Part shown: positions 34,133 to 42,753 of the stretch, piece after piece
How positions within the stretch are numbered: position 1 is the stretch's first letter
How the letters are laid out: every line of letters starts with the position of its first letter
Assembly: GCA_947488305.1 (NCBI GenBank)
Contig: CANKZM010000001.1
Coordinates: 124,001 to 188,000 of the forward strand
From: an uncultured Roseobacter sp.
GTDB taxonomy: Bacteria; Pseudomonadota; Alphaproteobacteria; Rhodobacterales; Rhodobacteraceae
Direction: 5' to 3'
Length of the DNA stretch: 64,000 nt
The notes under the pieces: model-generated
The model's input: only the letters and a program-made list of their open reading frames with translations
The model's database searches: none
Told to the model about the DNA's origin: nothing
Position numbers and translations under genes: made by a program

Positions 34133-35317
34133 ATGAAACCTGATACACCCGAGATCGAAAAGGCTGACCCGGTAGCCGTGCCAGCGCGCATGGCAATAAT
34201 CGCACCAGTCGCCGCCAATATCGCCTTTGTAATGGAACTCACGCTGGTTCCGCTGCTTTTACCGGCGATCCAGGCGAGTTTCAGCCTTTCGCTCAGCAGC
34301 CTCGTCTGGGTGTTCAATTCGTATGGTTTCGCTGTGGCCGTCGGCGTCTTCCTCGGCGGGTGGTTCGGAGATGCATTTAATACAAGAAAAGTGTTTGGTT
34401 ACGGGGTTGCACTCTTTGCCATCGGGTCTCTTATGGTGGCGGTCGCGGGTGGTTTTGAGATGCTCATCCTCGGGCGCGTGTTGCAAGGCTTGGGAGGCGG
34501 CGCCTTTTCTCCGCTTGTGCCTTTGCTCCTGACGCAGGCGTCGCCACAAAGGCCGGGCCGGGCCTTGATCTTCTGGGGGAGCATCGCTGGCTATATTGCT
34601 GCTTTCGCACCGCTTTTCTATGGCAGCGTCCTCGGGCACTACAATTGGAATATTGCCTTCTTTTTCATAGCGATCGCTGCGCTGATCGCTCTGGCGATCC
34701 AGAGTGGCACAAACGTCACGAATAGCAACATGCGCAAAGCGCGCACCACTTCGGCCTATTCTGCGCTTTTTCGGTCCCGCGATCTTTGGGTGACATTTGG
34801 CTATGTTTTCTGCACCTACGGCGCCATAACGTATTACCTGTTTCAACTCCCGGTCCGGCTATCTGAGAATGACATTACGGCTGGTAGCGTGGGAGTTGTT
34901 TTGTCGATCATGTGGCTGACATTTTCGGGGCTGAGCACGCTTTTGCGTAACATGGTCGACAGACATCATGTTCGGAATATCATGCTTGTGGCGCCAGTCT
35001 TAATTGCCGCTGGATTACCGCTGTCATACTTCAACGAGAGCCTCATTCTATTGGTTCTGTCATCTGTGCTTGTTGGATCCGGGCTTGCATGCAGCAACGC
35101 GCCGTCAACGCAAATGATACTGAGGTTCGCGCCAAATGGGATGAGCGGGCTGTCAACAAGTCTGGACATCACGTTCGCGCGGCTTGGTGGCATTGCAACT
35201 GTCGCTATTCTGGCTGGAAAAGACATGGTTTTTGCCGCACCTGCGGTGGGATTTTTATCGGCAATGGCGCTCTATTGCGCGTTTACTGTAAGCAAGAGTT
35301 TAGGCGACAGCCAATGA
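34133..35317 (+). CDS. MFS transporter
   Basis: A 394-residue inner-membrane protein with about 12 hydrophobic segments. The loop 2-3 motif is GVFLGGWFGDAFNTRKVFGYG and the fourth helix has GRVLQGLGGGAFSPLVPLLL, both as in drug/H+ antiporters. A short central loop (NMRKARTTSAYSAL) separates two six-helix halves. It is probably co-transcribed with the unknown protein 16 bases upstream. Confidence 0.9.
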   Translation: MKPDTPEIEKADPVAVPARMAIIAPVAANIAFVMELTLVPLLLPAIQASFSLSLSSLVWVFNSYGFAVAVGVFLGGWFGDAFNTRKVFGYGVALFAIGSLMVAVAGGFEMLILGRVLQGLGGGAFSPLVPLLLTQASPQRPGRALIFWGSIAGYIAAFAPLFYGSVLGHYNWNIAFFFIAIAALIALAIQSGTNVTNSNMRKARTTSAYSALFRSRDLWVTFGYVFCTYGAITYYLFQLPVRLSENDITAGSVGVVLSIMWLTFSGLSTLLRNMVDRHHVRNIMLVAPVLIAAGLPLSYFNESLILLVLSSVLVGSGLACSNAPSTQMILRFAPNGMSGLSTSLDITFARLGGIATVAILAGKDMVFAAPAVGFLSAMALYCAFTVSKSLGDSQ

Positions 35318-35376
35318 CAGGGTCGCGCTAATTCCGAAGCATGCACTGTTAATGCGGCGACACCGATCTATCGTGT

Positions 35377-36135
35377 TCAGCTCTTTGCGGTGGCGATTGC
35401 CAGTTTCATCGCGTCCATTAGCTGATTGAAGTCATTTCCAAGCGTGACGAGATCGAAACCCTCCCTCAGTCGCTGCTGGGCCAGCTTGCCATCGGCACAG
35501 AATATTCCTGTCGCAATGCCAGCACTCCTTGCGCGGCTCAGAATGTGGGCAATCGCCTTTGACGTTGCACCATCCATCGTCTCTGCACCGGGCTGCTCAC
35601 CAAGATCCAAGGCCAGATCGTTTGGTCCGATGTAGATCATATCAACACCTTGGACCCCCAATATCTGATCGATGTTTTCAAGCGCCTCCGCGGTTTCAAT
35701 CATTGGAACGGCCAGAATCTCATCATTTGCGGCTTGGAAGTAGTCGGGACCTCCATAGAGCTTCCCTCGCGCTGGCCCGAAAGACCGAGTGCCACGGGGG
35801 GGATATCTGCAAGCAGCGACAAAACGCTCGGTCTGCTCCTTGGTCGATATCATTGGGCAAATCACACCATATGCACCCGCATCGAGTAGGTGCATGATCT
35901 TTTCAGCGCTGTTTGAGGGCGCGCGAACCAAGGGAACCGATGGGGTGGCAGAGATGGCCTGAAGCATGGCGATGGCCGTTTCAAACCCAATCATGCCGTG
36001 CTGCAGGTCGACGGTGATGCAATCGAAACCCTGGTGTCCTGCGCCTTCGGCCAGATAGCTGGACGCAATAGAGAGCCACGCATTGGTGATTGGTTCGCCC
36101 TTTGCAAGGAGGCTCTTCAGTTCATTGCGTCTCAT
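35377..36135 (-). CDS. HpcH/HpaI-family aldolase
   Basis: A 252-residue class II (metal-dependent) aldolase of the 2-oxo-3-deoxy acid type. Family residues include the FDCITVDLQHGMIG segment, RAPSN near the substrate Arg, GAYGVICPMIST, PRGTRSFGPAR, the metal ligand Glu in PMIETAEALEN and Asp in IYIGPNDLALDLG. GGAG lies five bases before the ATG at 36135. It diverges from the carbohydrate ABC importer, and the promoter region between them has two LacI-type palindromes, so it is probably part of the same sugar-acid pathway. Confidence 0.93.
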   Translation of the reverse strand: MRRNELKSLLAKGEPITNAWLSIASSYLAEGAGHQGFDCITVDLQHGMIGFETAIAMLQAISATPSVPLVRAPSNSAEKIMHLLDAGAYGVICPMISTKEQTERFVAACRYPPRGTRSFGPARGKLYGGPDYFQAANDEILAVPMIETAEALENIDQILGVQGVDMIYIGPNDLALDLGEQPGAETMDGATSKAIAHILSRARSAGIATGIFCADGKLAQQRLREGFDLVTLGNDFNQLMDAMKLAIATAKS

Positions 36136-36190
36136 TTCTTCTCCTTCCTTGGATGTGTGCATGCCGCTGTTCATGCAAGAATGCTATCTT

Positions 36191-36204
36191 TGAATGCGCA
36201 TTCA
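36191..36204. promoter_or_regulatory. LacI-type operator palindrome 1
   Basis: A perfect 14-bp palindrome, TGAATGCGCATTCA, centred on CG as in most LacI-family operators. Its centre is 21 bases from that of the second palindrome, two helical turns, so two dimers could bind one DNA face. It lies between the aldolase (start 36135) and the binding-protein gene (start 36273). Confidence 0.7.
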
Positions 36205-36210
36205 TAACTG

Positions 36211-36239
36211 TTGAATACGTATTCTTAGTTGTCTATAGT
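36211..36239 (+). promoter_or_regulatory. Promoter with overlapping LacI-type operator 2
   Basis: TTGAAT (36211-36216) and TATAGT (36234-36239) are separated by 17 bases, a sound sigma-70-like promoter for the importer operon, ending 33 bases before the ATG. The perfect 12-bp palindrome GAATACGTATTC at 36213-36224 covers most of the -35 element. It differs from operator 1 at only one position per half, so repression by the LacI protein at 40539-41570 is the likely control. Confidence 0.65.
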
Positions 36240-36272
36240 CGACGGAATGAGTTGTCGCAATGGGAGGAACAC

Positions 36273-37598
36273 ATGCGCAAACGGACTTTTTTGGCATCGG
36301 CGGCTATAGTTGCAACAATGGCATTGTCATCGGGTGCGGCGCTCGCCGACGGGCATTTTGAGAAGTATAATCTGCTGCCCGGCAAACCCTTCGCGGGCAC
36401 CAAGCTGAACATCCTGAGCGTTGTGACGCCTCAGTTCGACGGGCTGATGCTGCGCGACGACGAATTTACTGAAATGACAGGCATCGAAACCGAGTGGACG
36501 TTTATTCCCTTTGGGTCGCTGCAGGAAAAGATCAATGCGGAAGGCGTGGCGGCCAACGGCACCTTCGACGTGGTCAATTTCCTCGACAGCTGGGGGCCGC
36601 CGAATGCGCACTGGCTGAAACCTATCGACGAATTGATGGCCCGGGATGGGATTTCGATGGATCGTTATCCGGCGGCTTTCGCGCGGTCGGCTCAATTTGA
36701 AGACCAAACGCTGGGCTTTCCGCTGCGCGCGCACCCGCAGCTGATGTTCTACCGCAAAGATCTCATTTCTGAACCACCGGAGACATGGGACGATGTTGTG
36801 CGGATCGGTAAGGAGCTCAAGGAATCGAACCCGGACATCGCGCCGCTTGCGCTTTATTACAACAATGATGGAAACCGGCAGAACCTGTTTATCTGGATTA
36901 ATTTCCTTTGGGCCGCTGGGGCTGACATCTTCAACGAAGACGGCAGTGCGGCGTGGGCATCACCAGAGGGCATTCAAGCCACAAAAGACTACATCGGACT
37001 GCACACAGAGCATCAGGTGACGAATCCGAATTCACTAGCTTTCGTGGAGCAGGACGCGCGCCAATCCTTTATGCAGGGCAAGTCCGCGATGATCCCTGTG
37101 TGGTGGTGGGCTTATTCCGGTTTCTATAACCCGGATTCGTCGACCTTGACGAAAGATCAGGTCGGTTTCACGGGTATGCCGTCCTACAACGGGACGACCA
37201 AGACCTACGCCATTTCGATGCCGTTCTCGATTTCTGAATACTCCGAGAACCAGGATGCCGCTTGGGAGTTCCTGAAGTGGCTGTCCAATCCGGAAATGGA
37301 CAAGGCGAATGCAATCGAACGCAAAGTTGGGGACAAAGATATCGTCAACAACGTTGTGACGCATATTTCGTCGCTGCAAGACCCTGATGTGAATGCCGCC
37401 AATGATGGTATTCAGGCCGCTGCTTGGGAAAGCCTCAAACAGTCCGACATCATGCCCCAGATCCCGGAATGGCCCGAAATCGGTGACATTCTGTCAGCCG
37501 CTATTGCTGAGGCTGCGGCCGGTGGGGATGTGGAAACCTTGATGACCGAAGCGGCGGAACGTGCTGACAAGGTCCTGCGTCGGGCAGGGCGTCTCTAA
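36273..37598 (+). CDS. Carbohydrate ABC substrate-binding protein (SBP family 1)
   Basis: A 441-residue periplasmic receptor. The N-terminal MRKRTFLASAAIVATMALSS followed by GAALADGHF is a Sec signal with a likely cut after ALA. Family 1 features include LNILSVVTPQFDG, GTFDVVNFLDSWGPPNA and GKSAMIPVWWWAY. GGGAGG lies five bases before the ATG. It heads a four-gene importer operon with two permeases and an ATPase. The ligand is probably a sugar, sugar acid or polyol; the aldolase and bicupin neighbours favour a uronate-like compound, which is inference. Confidence 0.93.
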   Translation: MRKRTFLASAAIVATMALSSGAALADGHFEKYNLLPGKPFAGTKLNILSVVTPQFDGLMLRDDEFTEMTGIETEWTFIPFGSLQEKINAEGVAANGTFDVVNFLDSWGPPNAHWLKPIDELMARDGISMDRYPAAFARSAQFEDQTLGFPLRAHPQLMFYRKDLISEPPETWDDVVRIGKELKESNPDIAPLALYYNNDGNRQNLFIWINFLWAAGADIFNEDGSAAWASPEGIQATKDYIGLHTEHQVTNPNSLAFVEQDARQSFMQGKSAMIPVWWWAYSGFYNPDSSTLTKDQVGFTGMPSYNGTTKTYAISMPFSISEYSENQDAAWEFLKWLSNPEMDKANAIERKVGDKDIVNNVVTHISSLQDPDVNAANDGIQAAAWESLKQSDIMPQIPEWPEIGDILSAAIAEAAAGGDVETLMTEAAERADKVLRRAGRL

Positions 37599-37695
37599 CA
37601 GCAGCAGCTGTTTAACCAAGGGGCGCGCGCCCGTTGTGCGCGTCCCGGCCCGCAGCGACCAATACAATCACAACAGGACATCATGGTGGTTCATC

Positions 37696-38568
37696 ATGCG
37701 CGATAACACACTGAAATACCTCCTGGTTTTGCCAGCTGTTGTGGTCGTCTTTGCAACCGCGATCTGGCCCTTGATCGAAGCGGCACGGCTTTCTTTTACG
37801 GTGGGTCGGTTGAACCGCCCCGGCTCACTTGACCAGTATATTGGCTGGGAGAACTACACATGGGCATTCTTCGAAGAGCCTGCGTTCTGGAACTCGGTTT
37901 ATGTCACGGCACTCTATACGTTCCTGACGGTCGGGCTGACGACGCTTCTTGCGCTTGGGCTTGCGATGCTTCTCGCACCGGGGGGCAAGCTGAGGAGCGC
38001 CGCGCAAACCCTTTTGATCCTGCCTTTTGCAATGAGCCCCGCGCTGATCGGTGTCTCTTTTCGTTTCATGTTCAATCCGGAGTTCGGGCTCTTTGACGCG
38101 TTCTTCGGCGCGGTCTTCCCACCACTGGCAGATGTGAGTTGGTTGGCTAATCCAAACCTTGCTTTTGCAGTGGTGGTCATGGCCGACGTCTGGGGCTGGA
38201 TACCCTTTTTGACACTAGTGCTGATCGGGGGGCTGGCCAGCGTTCCTCGTGATACGGTCGAGGCCGCGCAAGTAGATGGCGCCAGTGGCTGGCGGGTGTT
38301 TCGTGATGTGACACTGCCGCAACTTGGCCCCGTCCTCGCTGTCGTGATCATACTGAAGTCCATTTTTAGCCTGAAGACCTTTGATCAGGTATTCATGCTG
38401 ACCAACGGCGGGCCTGGAACGGCCACTCAGACCCTCAGCCATTACATCTACTTCAACGGTATGAAATACGGGCAGATCGGGTATTCCGCATCCGTTGCAT
38501 GGCTGATGGTGATCCCGATGATCTTTCTGACCTACGCCTATGCAAAATTCGTGTTTCGGAAAGGGTGA
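37696..38568 (+). CDS. Carbohydrate ABC permease, MalF/UgpA-like
   Basis: A 290-residue permease with about six membrane segments; the first reads YLLVLPAVVVVFATAIWPLI. The coupling loop is VEAAQVDGASGWRVFRDVTLPQLGP, a good EAA motif. It starts at 37696 (MRDNTLKY); the frame is open further upstream, but that stretch reads as non-coding. The gap after the binding-protein gene is 97 bases. The second permease follows after three bases. Confidence 0.92.
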   Translation: MRDNTLKYLLVLPAVVVVFATAIWPLIEAARLSFTVGRLNRPGSLDQYIGWENYTWAFFEEPAFWNSVYVTALYTFLTVGLTTLLALGLAMLLAPGGKLRSAAQTLLILPFAMSPALIGVSFRFMFNPEFGLFDAFFGAVFPPLADVSWLANPNLAFAVVVMADVWGWIPFLTLVLIGGLASVPRDTVEAAQVDGASGWRVFRDVTLPQLGPVLAVVIILKSIFSLKTFDQVFMLTNGGPGTATQTLSHYIYFNGMKYGQIGYSASVAWLMVIPMIFLTYAYAKFVFRKG

Positions 38569-38571
38569 GCC

Positions 38572-39399
38572 GTGACGGGGAAGCAGAAAAAACAATTCTG
38601 GAACCTTATCCAGACGACACTGATCCTGATTGCCATGTTCATCATGCTGGTGCCGATCATCTGGATTTTTCTTGCCGCCTTCAAAACCCACGTAGACGTT
38701 TACCAGTTGAAACTGTTTTTCACCCCAACGCTGGAGAATTTCGCGACAGTCTTTGATGATCCTTATCGGCTTGGCGAGAAGCTTGTGAACTCAACAATTG
38801 TCGCGCTGGTCTCTGTGGTTATCGCGATCCCGATTGCGACCCTGGCAGCTTATTCCTTCAGCCGTTTCAGCATGAGGGGCGAGACCATGATGCTGGTCAT
38901 TATTCTGGCGACGCAATTTGTCCCGGCGGTCGTGATCATCCTGCCCTTTTTCGTGATGTTTCGCGATATCGGCCTGCTGGACACACGGCTCGGCCTGATC
39001 TTGGTCAACCTCGCAATCGTCATGCCGTTCGCTATCTGGATGATAAAAGGTTTCATCGATGGCATTCCGATGGACACCGAAGAGGCCGCCATGGTCGACG
39101 GCTCATCCCGGTTACAGGTCATTCGCAACATCGTATTGCCTATGGCGGCTCCCGGCCTCGTTACGTCGGCCATCTTCTGTTTCATCATCGCATGGAACGA
39201 ATTTCTCTTTGCACTGATCCTGACCAACAAGAACGCGGTGACACTGCCCATCGGACTGGCGCTCTTCAAGGGCGAAGAGGGCGATTTATGGAACCTGCTC
39301 TCCGCTGCTGGCATTATCATCATGGCACCGATGTTCGTGCTGGCCCTGATGATCCGCAAATACTTCGTACAAGGCATGACAATGGGGGCGGTGCGCTGA
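38572..39399 (+). CDS. Carbohydrate ABC permease, MalG/UgpE-like
   Basis: A 275-residue permease with about six membrane segments and the coupling loop EEAAMVDGSSRLQVIRNIVLPMAAPG in two parts. It starts with GTG at 38572, with AAAGGG six bases before. FIIAWNEFLFALILTN is the typical last-helix region of MalG-type proteins. It ends one base before the ATPase gene. Confidence 0.93.
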   Translation: MTGKQKKQFWNLIQTTLILIAMFIMLVPIIWIFLAAFKTHVDVYQLKLFFTPTLENFATVFDDPYRLGEKLVNSTIVALVSVVIAIPIATLAAYSFSRFSMRGETMMLVIILATQFVPAVVIILPFFVMFRDIGLLDTRLGLILVNLAIVMPFAIWMIKGFIDGIPMDTEEAAMVDGSSRLQVIRNIVLPMAAPGLVTSAIFCFIIAWNEFLFALILTNKNAVTLPIGLALFKGEEGDLWNLLSAAGIIIMAPMFVLALMIRKYFVQGMTMGAVR

Positions 39400-39400
39400 A

Positions 39401-40459
39401 ATGGCTGAGATCAAGCTCAAGAACCTGACAAAGCGCTGGGGTGATTTCGTCGGGGTCGACGACCAGTCTCTGGATATCGCCGACAAGGAGTTTCTGGTGC
39501 TTCTTGGCCCATCGGGCTGCGGTAAAACCACGACGATGCGCATGATTGCCGGATTGGAAGAGCCGACCGGCGGCGAGATCTGGATCGGTGACCGGATGGT
39601 CAACGATGACCTGCCCAAAGATCGAGATGTGGCGATGGTCTTCCAGAACTATGGCCTTTACCCCCATATGACGATCTTTGAAAATATCGCTTACCCGCTT
39701 CGGGTGCGCGGCGTGGATAAGGCCGATATTCCAGAACGTGTGCAGAAGGCCGCCGAGCAGGTCGAACTGACGCAATTTCTTGATCGCAAGCCTAAGGCAC
39801 TATCGGGTGGACAACGGCAGCGTGTCGCTCTGGCACGGGCTATTGTGCGCACTCCCAAAGTCTTCTTGATGGATGAACCACTTTCCAATCTGGATGCCAA
39901 ACTTCGAGTCACGATGCGGGCGGAATTGAAACACCTGTCGCGCGAATTGCAGATCACAACCGTCTATGTGACCCACGACCAGATCGAGGCGATGACGCTG
40001 GCGGATCGTGTCGCCATCATGAAGCACGGGGTAATCCAGCAACTCGGCACACCAGACGACATCTATAATGATCCTGCCAATCTCTTCGTCGCCGGTTTCA
40101 TTGGGTCACCGGCGATGAACCTGATCAACGGGTCCGTCCAGGACGGCATGTTCGTTACAACCGGTGGCACACGCCTTGTCAAAGTGAACACACCAGACCG
40201 TGCCGCCGCCATCCTGGGGGTGCGTGCGGATGACATGCAGGTTCATGAGCAAGGGCAGGGGGATATCGACGTAACAATCTACGCCTTTGAAAACACGGGC
40301 GAGAGTACGCTTTTGACAGTGCAATGGGGAAAACAGCGCGTGATCGCAAGAGGCGATCGTCATCTGCGCAAAGATCAGGGTGACGTCGTTGGGATCAGCC
40401 TCAATTCCGACCATTTGTACCTTTTCGACCCCGAAACCGAAAACCGGATCGGGATGTAG
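39401..40459 (+). CDS. Carbohydrate ABC ATPase, MalK/UgpC-like
   Basis: A 352-residue ATPase. Walker A is GPSGCGKTT, signature LSGGQRQRVALARAI, Walker B VFLMDEPLSNLDA, and the switch region VTHDQIEAMTLADRVAIM. A C-terminal TOBE-like regulatory domain spans about 235-350. It completes a binding protein, two permease, one ATPase importer. The LacI gene follows after 79 bases. Confidence 0.95.
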   Translation: MAEIKLKNLTKRWGDFVGVDDQSLDIADKEFLVLLGPSGCGKTTTMRMIAGLEEPTGGEIWIGDRMVNDDLPKDRDVAMVFQNYGLYPHMTIFENIAYPLRVRGVDKADIPERVQKAAEQVELTQFLDRKPKALSGGQRQRVALARAIVRTPKVFLMDEPLSNLDAKLRVTMRAELKHLSRELQITTVYVTHDQIEAMTLADRVAIMKHGVIQQLGTPDDIYNDPANLFVAGFIGSPAMNLINGSVQDGMFVTTGGTRLVKVNTPDRAAAILGVRADDMQVHEQGQGDIDVTIYAFENTGESTLLTVQWGKQRVIARGDRHLRKDQGDVVGISLNSDHLYLFDPETENRIGM

Positions 40460-40538
40460 TGAGAGCGTGGTGATGCGATTACAGAGCGAAATTCCCTCGG
40501 GAGCCAGCCGCCACGGCACAAGGCGATAGGCGAAACAC

Positions 40539-41570
40539 GTGGGATCGACACGGATAACAGCAAGTGACGTTGCCAAGGCGGCAGGTGTCAGCCAGCCGAC
40601 GGTAAGCCGTGTGTTCAACCGGTCGACCTCAGTTGACCCCGTCAAGGCTGAACGGGTACGCGCAGTCGCTCGCGAGCTTGGCTACATCCCGAACCTTGTG
40701 GCGCGATCCCTTAACTCCGGGAACTCGTTCCGGATCGGCATCGTGCTGGCATACCTCAAGAACGGTTTTTTTGGGGAGACGCTTCAAGATCTCGCCCGTA
40801 CGCTGAATGCGCGCGGGTATTCCGTGACAGTCTATTTTGCCGGAAACAGCTCTGGTGAGGTTGACGCGATCATTGACGATCTGCTGGCAGATCAGGTGGA
40901 TGGAATTGTCCTCGCGTCGGTGAGTCTTTCGAACGCTCTGGTTTCGAGGGTTCGAAAGTCCGGAATCCCTTGCGTCCTGTTCAATCGCGGCCAATCCGAC
41001 CCGGATGTATCGATGGTAACGGCGTCGAATTTCGAAGGCGGGAAAACGGCGGCTGAATTCCTGATTGAGGCCGGGCACACACGGATCGGCCATCTGGCGG
41101 GGTGGCGCAAAGCGTTAAACGGGGTGGAACGGCGTGATGGTTTTTTGACGGCCATGGATGCTGCTGGTTTAGAGCCGATTGCCTGTATTGACTGTCATTT
41201 CCGCCGAAATGTCGCGATGGAAGAAACGCGAAATCTCTTTGCGCAAAAGGAAGTGCCGGACGCCTTGTTTGTCGCAAATGATCATATGGCGTTCGGGGTG
41301 CTTGAGGTCTTGAGGCATGAACTTGGTCTGCGCGTCCCAGAAGATGTTTCGGTCGTCGGCTACGATGACGCACCGATGGCGCGTTGGAAAACTTTCGATT
41401 TGACCACCGTCAGTCAGCCTCTTGGAGAAATGGTTCAGGCGACCGCGAAGATGCTTTTGGACGAGATTGCTGACAGCACAAGAGCACCAGAAAAAATCCA
41501 ATTGCCGGGAGAGCTCATCGTGCGCGGCACAGCGCGCATTCCCGCCGGTTGGAGCCGCGGAAATGACTAA
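40539..41570 (+). CDS. LacI-family transcriptional regulator
   Basis: A 343-residue repressor. The helix-turn-helix at about residues 6-27 reads ITASDVAKAAGVSQPTVSRVFN, here given in family order as DVAKAAGVS then QPTVSRVF, and the hinge helix YIPNLVARSLNSG follows. The C-terminal ligand-binding domain (about 65-335) includes VDGIVLASVSLSN and PEDVSVVGYDDAPMA. It begins with GTG at 40539. Located in the importer operon, it most likely binds the paired CG-centred palindromes at 36191-36224. Confidence 0.93.
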   Translation: MGSTRITASDVAKAAGVSQPTVSRVFNRSTSVDPVKAERVRAVARELGYIPNLVARSLNSGNSFRIGIVLAYLKNGFFGETLQDLARTLNARGYSVTVYFAGNSSGEVDAIIDDLLADQVDGIVLASVSLSNALVSRVRKSGIPCVLFNRGQSDPDVSMVTASNFEGGKTAAEFLIEAGHTRIGHLAGWRKALNGVERRDGFLTAMDAAGLEPIACIDCHFRRNVAMEETRNLFAQKEVPDALFVANDHMAFGVLEVLRHELGLRVPEDVSVVGYDDAPMARWKTFDLTTVSQPLGEMVQATAKMLLDEIADSTRAPEKIQLPGELIVRGTARIPAGWSRGND

Positions 41571-41585
41571 CGTAGGAATGGCGAT

Positions 41586-42716
41586 ATGACCTATCTTTCC
41601 CAATCGGATGCCGAGGCGAGGCATATCAGACGCAGCGACTACACGTCCTGCACCGTTGCTTTCATCGACTGCAAGAAGCCAGGATCGCACCTGAAGCAAA
41701 ACTATTCGATCATTGGCCCGGGTGTCACCTCCTCGACAGAGCAGGTCATCAACCTTCCCGAGCCACATGGTTTCAATATCGGCGCGGCTGCGATGCCAAC
41801 AGGGATCACCAACAATCTCCATATTCATTTCACCGCCGAAGTCTTCATGGTCTATGACGGCGAATACACATTCCGATGGGGTTCCAACGGCGAAAACGAG
41901 TTTGTCGCGCGTGCGGGCGATATCCTGTCTTTGCCAACCTGGATTTTCAGAGGCTTCACAAATACGGGCGAAGGTGAGGGTTGGGTATTCACAACGCTGG
42001 GCGGAGATAACACCGGCGGTGTAATTTTCCACCCTGACATCATCCGGGAAGCGGCTGGCTTCGGACTGTATCTCTCGAAAAACAACGTTCTGATCGATAC
42101 CGGCAAGGGTGATCCAAAGCCGGATGAGAACGCGTGTATTTCGCCCATGTCGAGCGATGACGTAGCCAGGCTACGCGACTATAGCCCCGAAGAAATGCGC
42201 CAACGTGTTGTGACGACGCAAGACAGGGATTTCCGCCCGGCATTCATCGATATGGCTTTGGAAGACTGTGGAGCGGAAATCGCGCCTGTGATTGGTTATG
42301 GTCTTTCGCAGAACCGCGATCACGCCGCAATGATTCTGAATCCGCACGGGTTTTCGATGGAATGGCTGCGACTAACGCCGGGACAACGGGTATCAGCGTT
42401 TGAGCTGTCAGACAAAATGGTAATTATCCCCCGCGACGATGGCATTTGCGTCACCATGAATGATGATGAAGATGTCCGCGTAGAACTGGGGGCATGGGAT
42501 ACATTCTCGATCCCGCCACAGACTGTTCGCGCTTTTGAGAATACAGGTGACACCGTGGTCGAGGCGTTGGTCATCGTATCAGGTGATCATCAAAAGCGAC
42601 CACGTTTCGCCAGCCATGTGCTGGAAAAAGCTTTTGCGGAAGGGGTCGCGTTGGATGCTCAGGGCTATGTCGCCGCGGCCCATCTGATCCCAAACTACGG
42701 CATGGTAGCAGAGTAA
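41586..42716 (+). CDS. Two-cupin (bicupin) protein
   Basis: A 376-residue protein with two cupin domains. The first (about 80-150) has a HIHFTAEVFMVYDGEYTFRW-type histidine and glutamate metal site; the second (about 260-330) has no full His set (LTPGQRVSAFELSDKMVIIP), so only the N-terminal site looks able to bind metal. It lies 15 bases after LacI and is the last gene of the operon. It could be an isomerase, oxygenase or lyase for the imported compound; the exact family is not recognised. Confidence 0.8.
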   Translation: MTYLSQSDAEARHIRRSDYTSCTVAFIDCKKPGSHLKQNYSIIGPGVTSSTEQVINLPEPHGFNIGAAAMPTGITNNLHIHFTAEVFMVYDGEYTFRWGSNGENEFVARAGDILSLPTWIFRGFTNTGEGEGWVFTTLGGDNTGGVIFHPDIIREAAGFGLYLSKNNVLIDTGKGDPKPDENACISPMSSDDVARLRDYSPEEMRQRVVTTQDRDFRPAFIDMALEDCGAEIAPVIGYGLSQNRDHAAMILNPHGFSMEWLRLTPGQRVSAFELSDKMVIIPRDDGICVTMNDDEDVRVELGAWDTFSIPPQTVRAFENTGDTVVEALVIVSGDHQKRPRFASHVLEKAFAEGVALDAQGYVAAAHLIPNYGMVAE

Positions 42717-42753
42717 TCTGACGCGAACACGGACCACGTGTGACCTGATGGTT

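Noticed and set aside
41169-42032. 287-residue minus-strand open frame
   Set aside because: Antisense across the end of LacI and the start of the bicupin gene; no recognisable domain.
42727-42741. Terminator hairpin between the convergent bicupin and saccharopine-dehydrogenase-like genes
   Set aside because: Only a five-base ACACG/CGTGT stem with no T-run; too weak to call.
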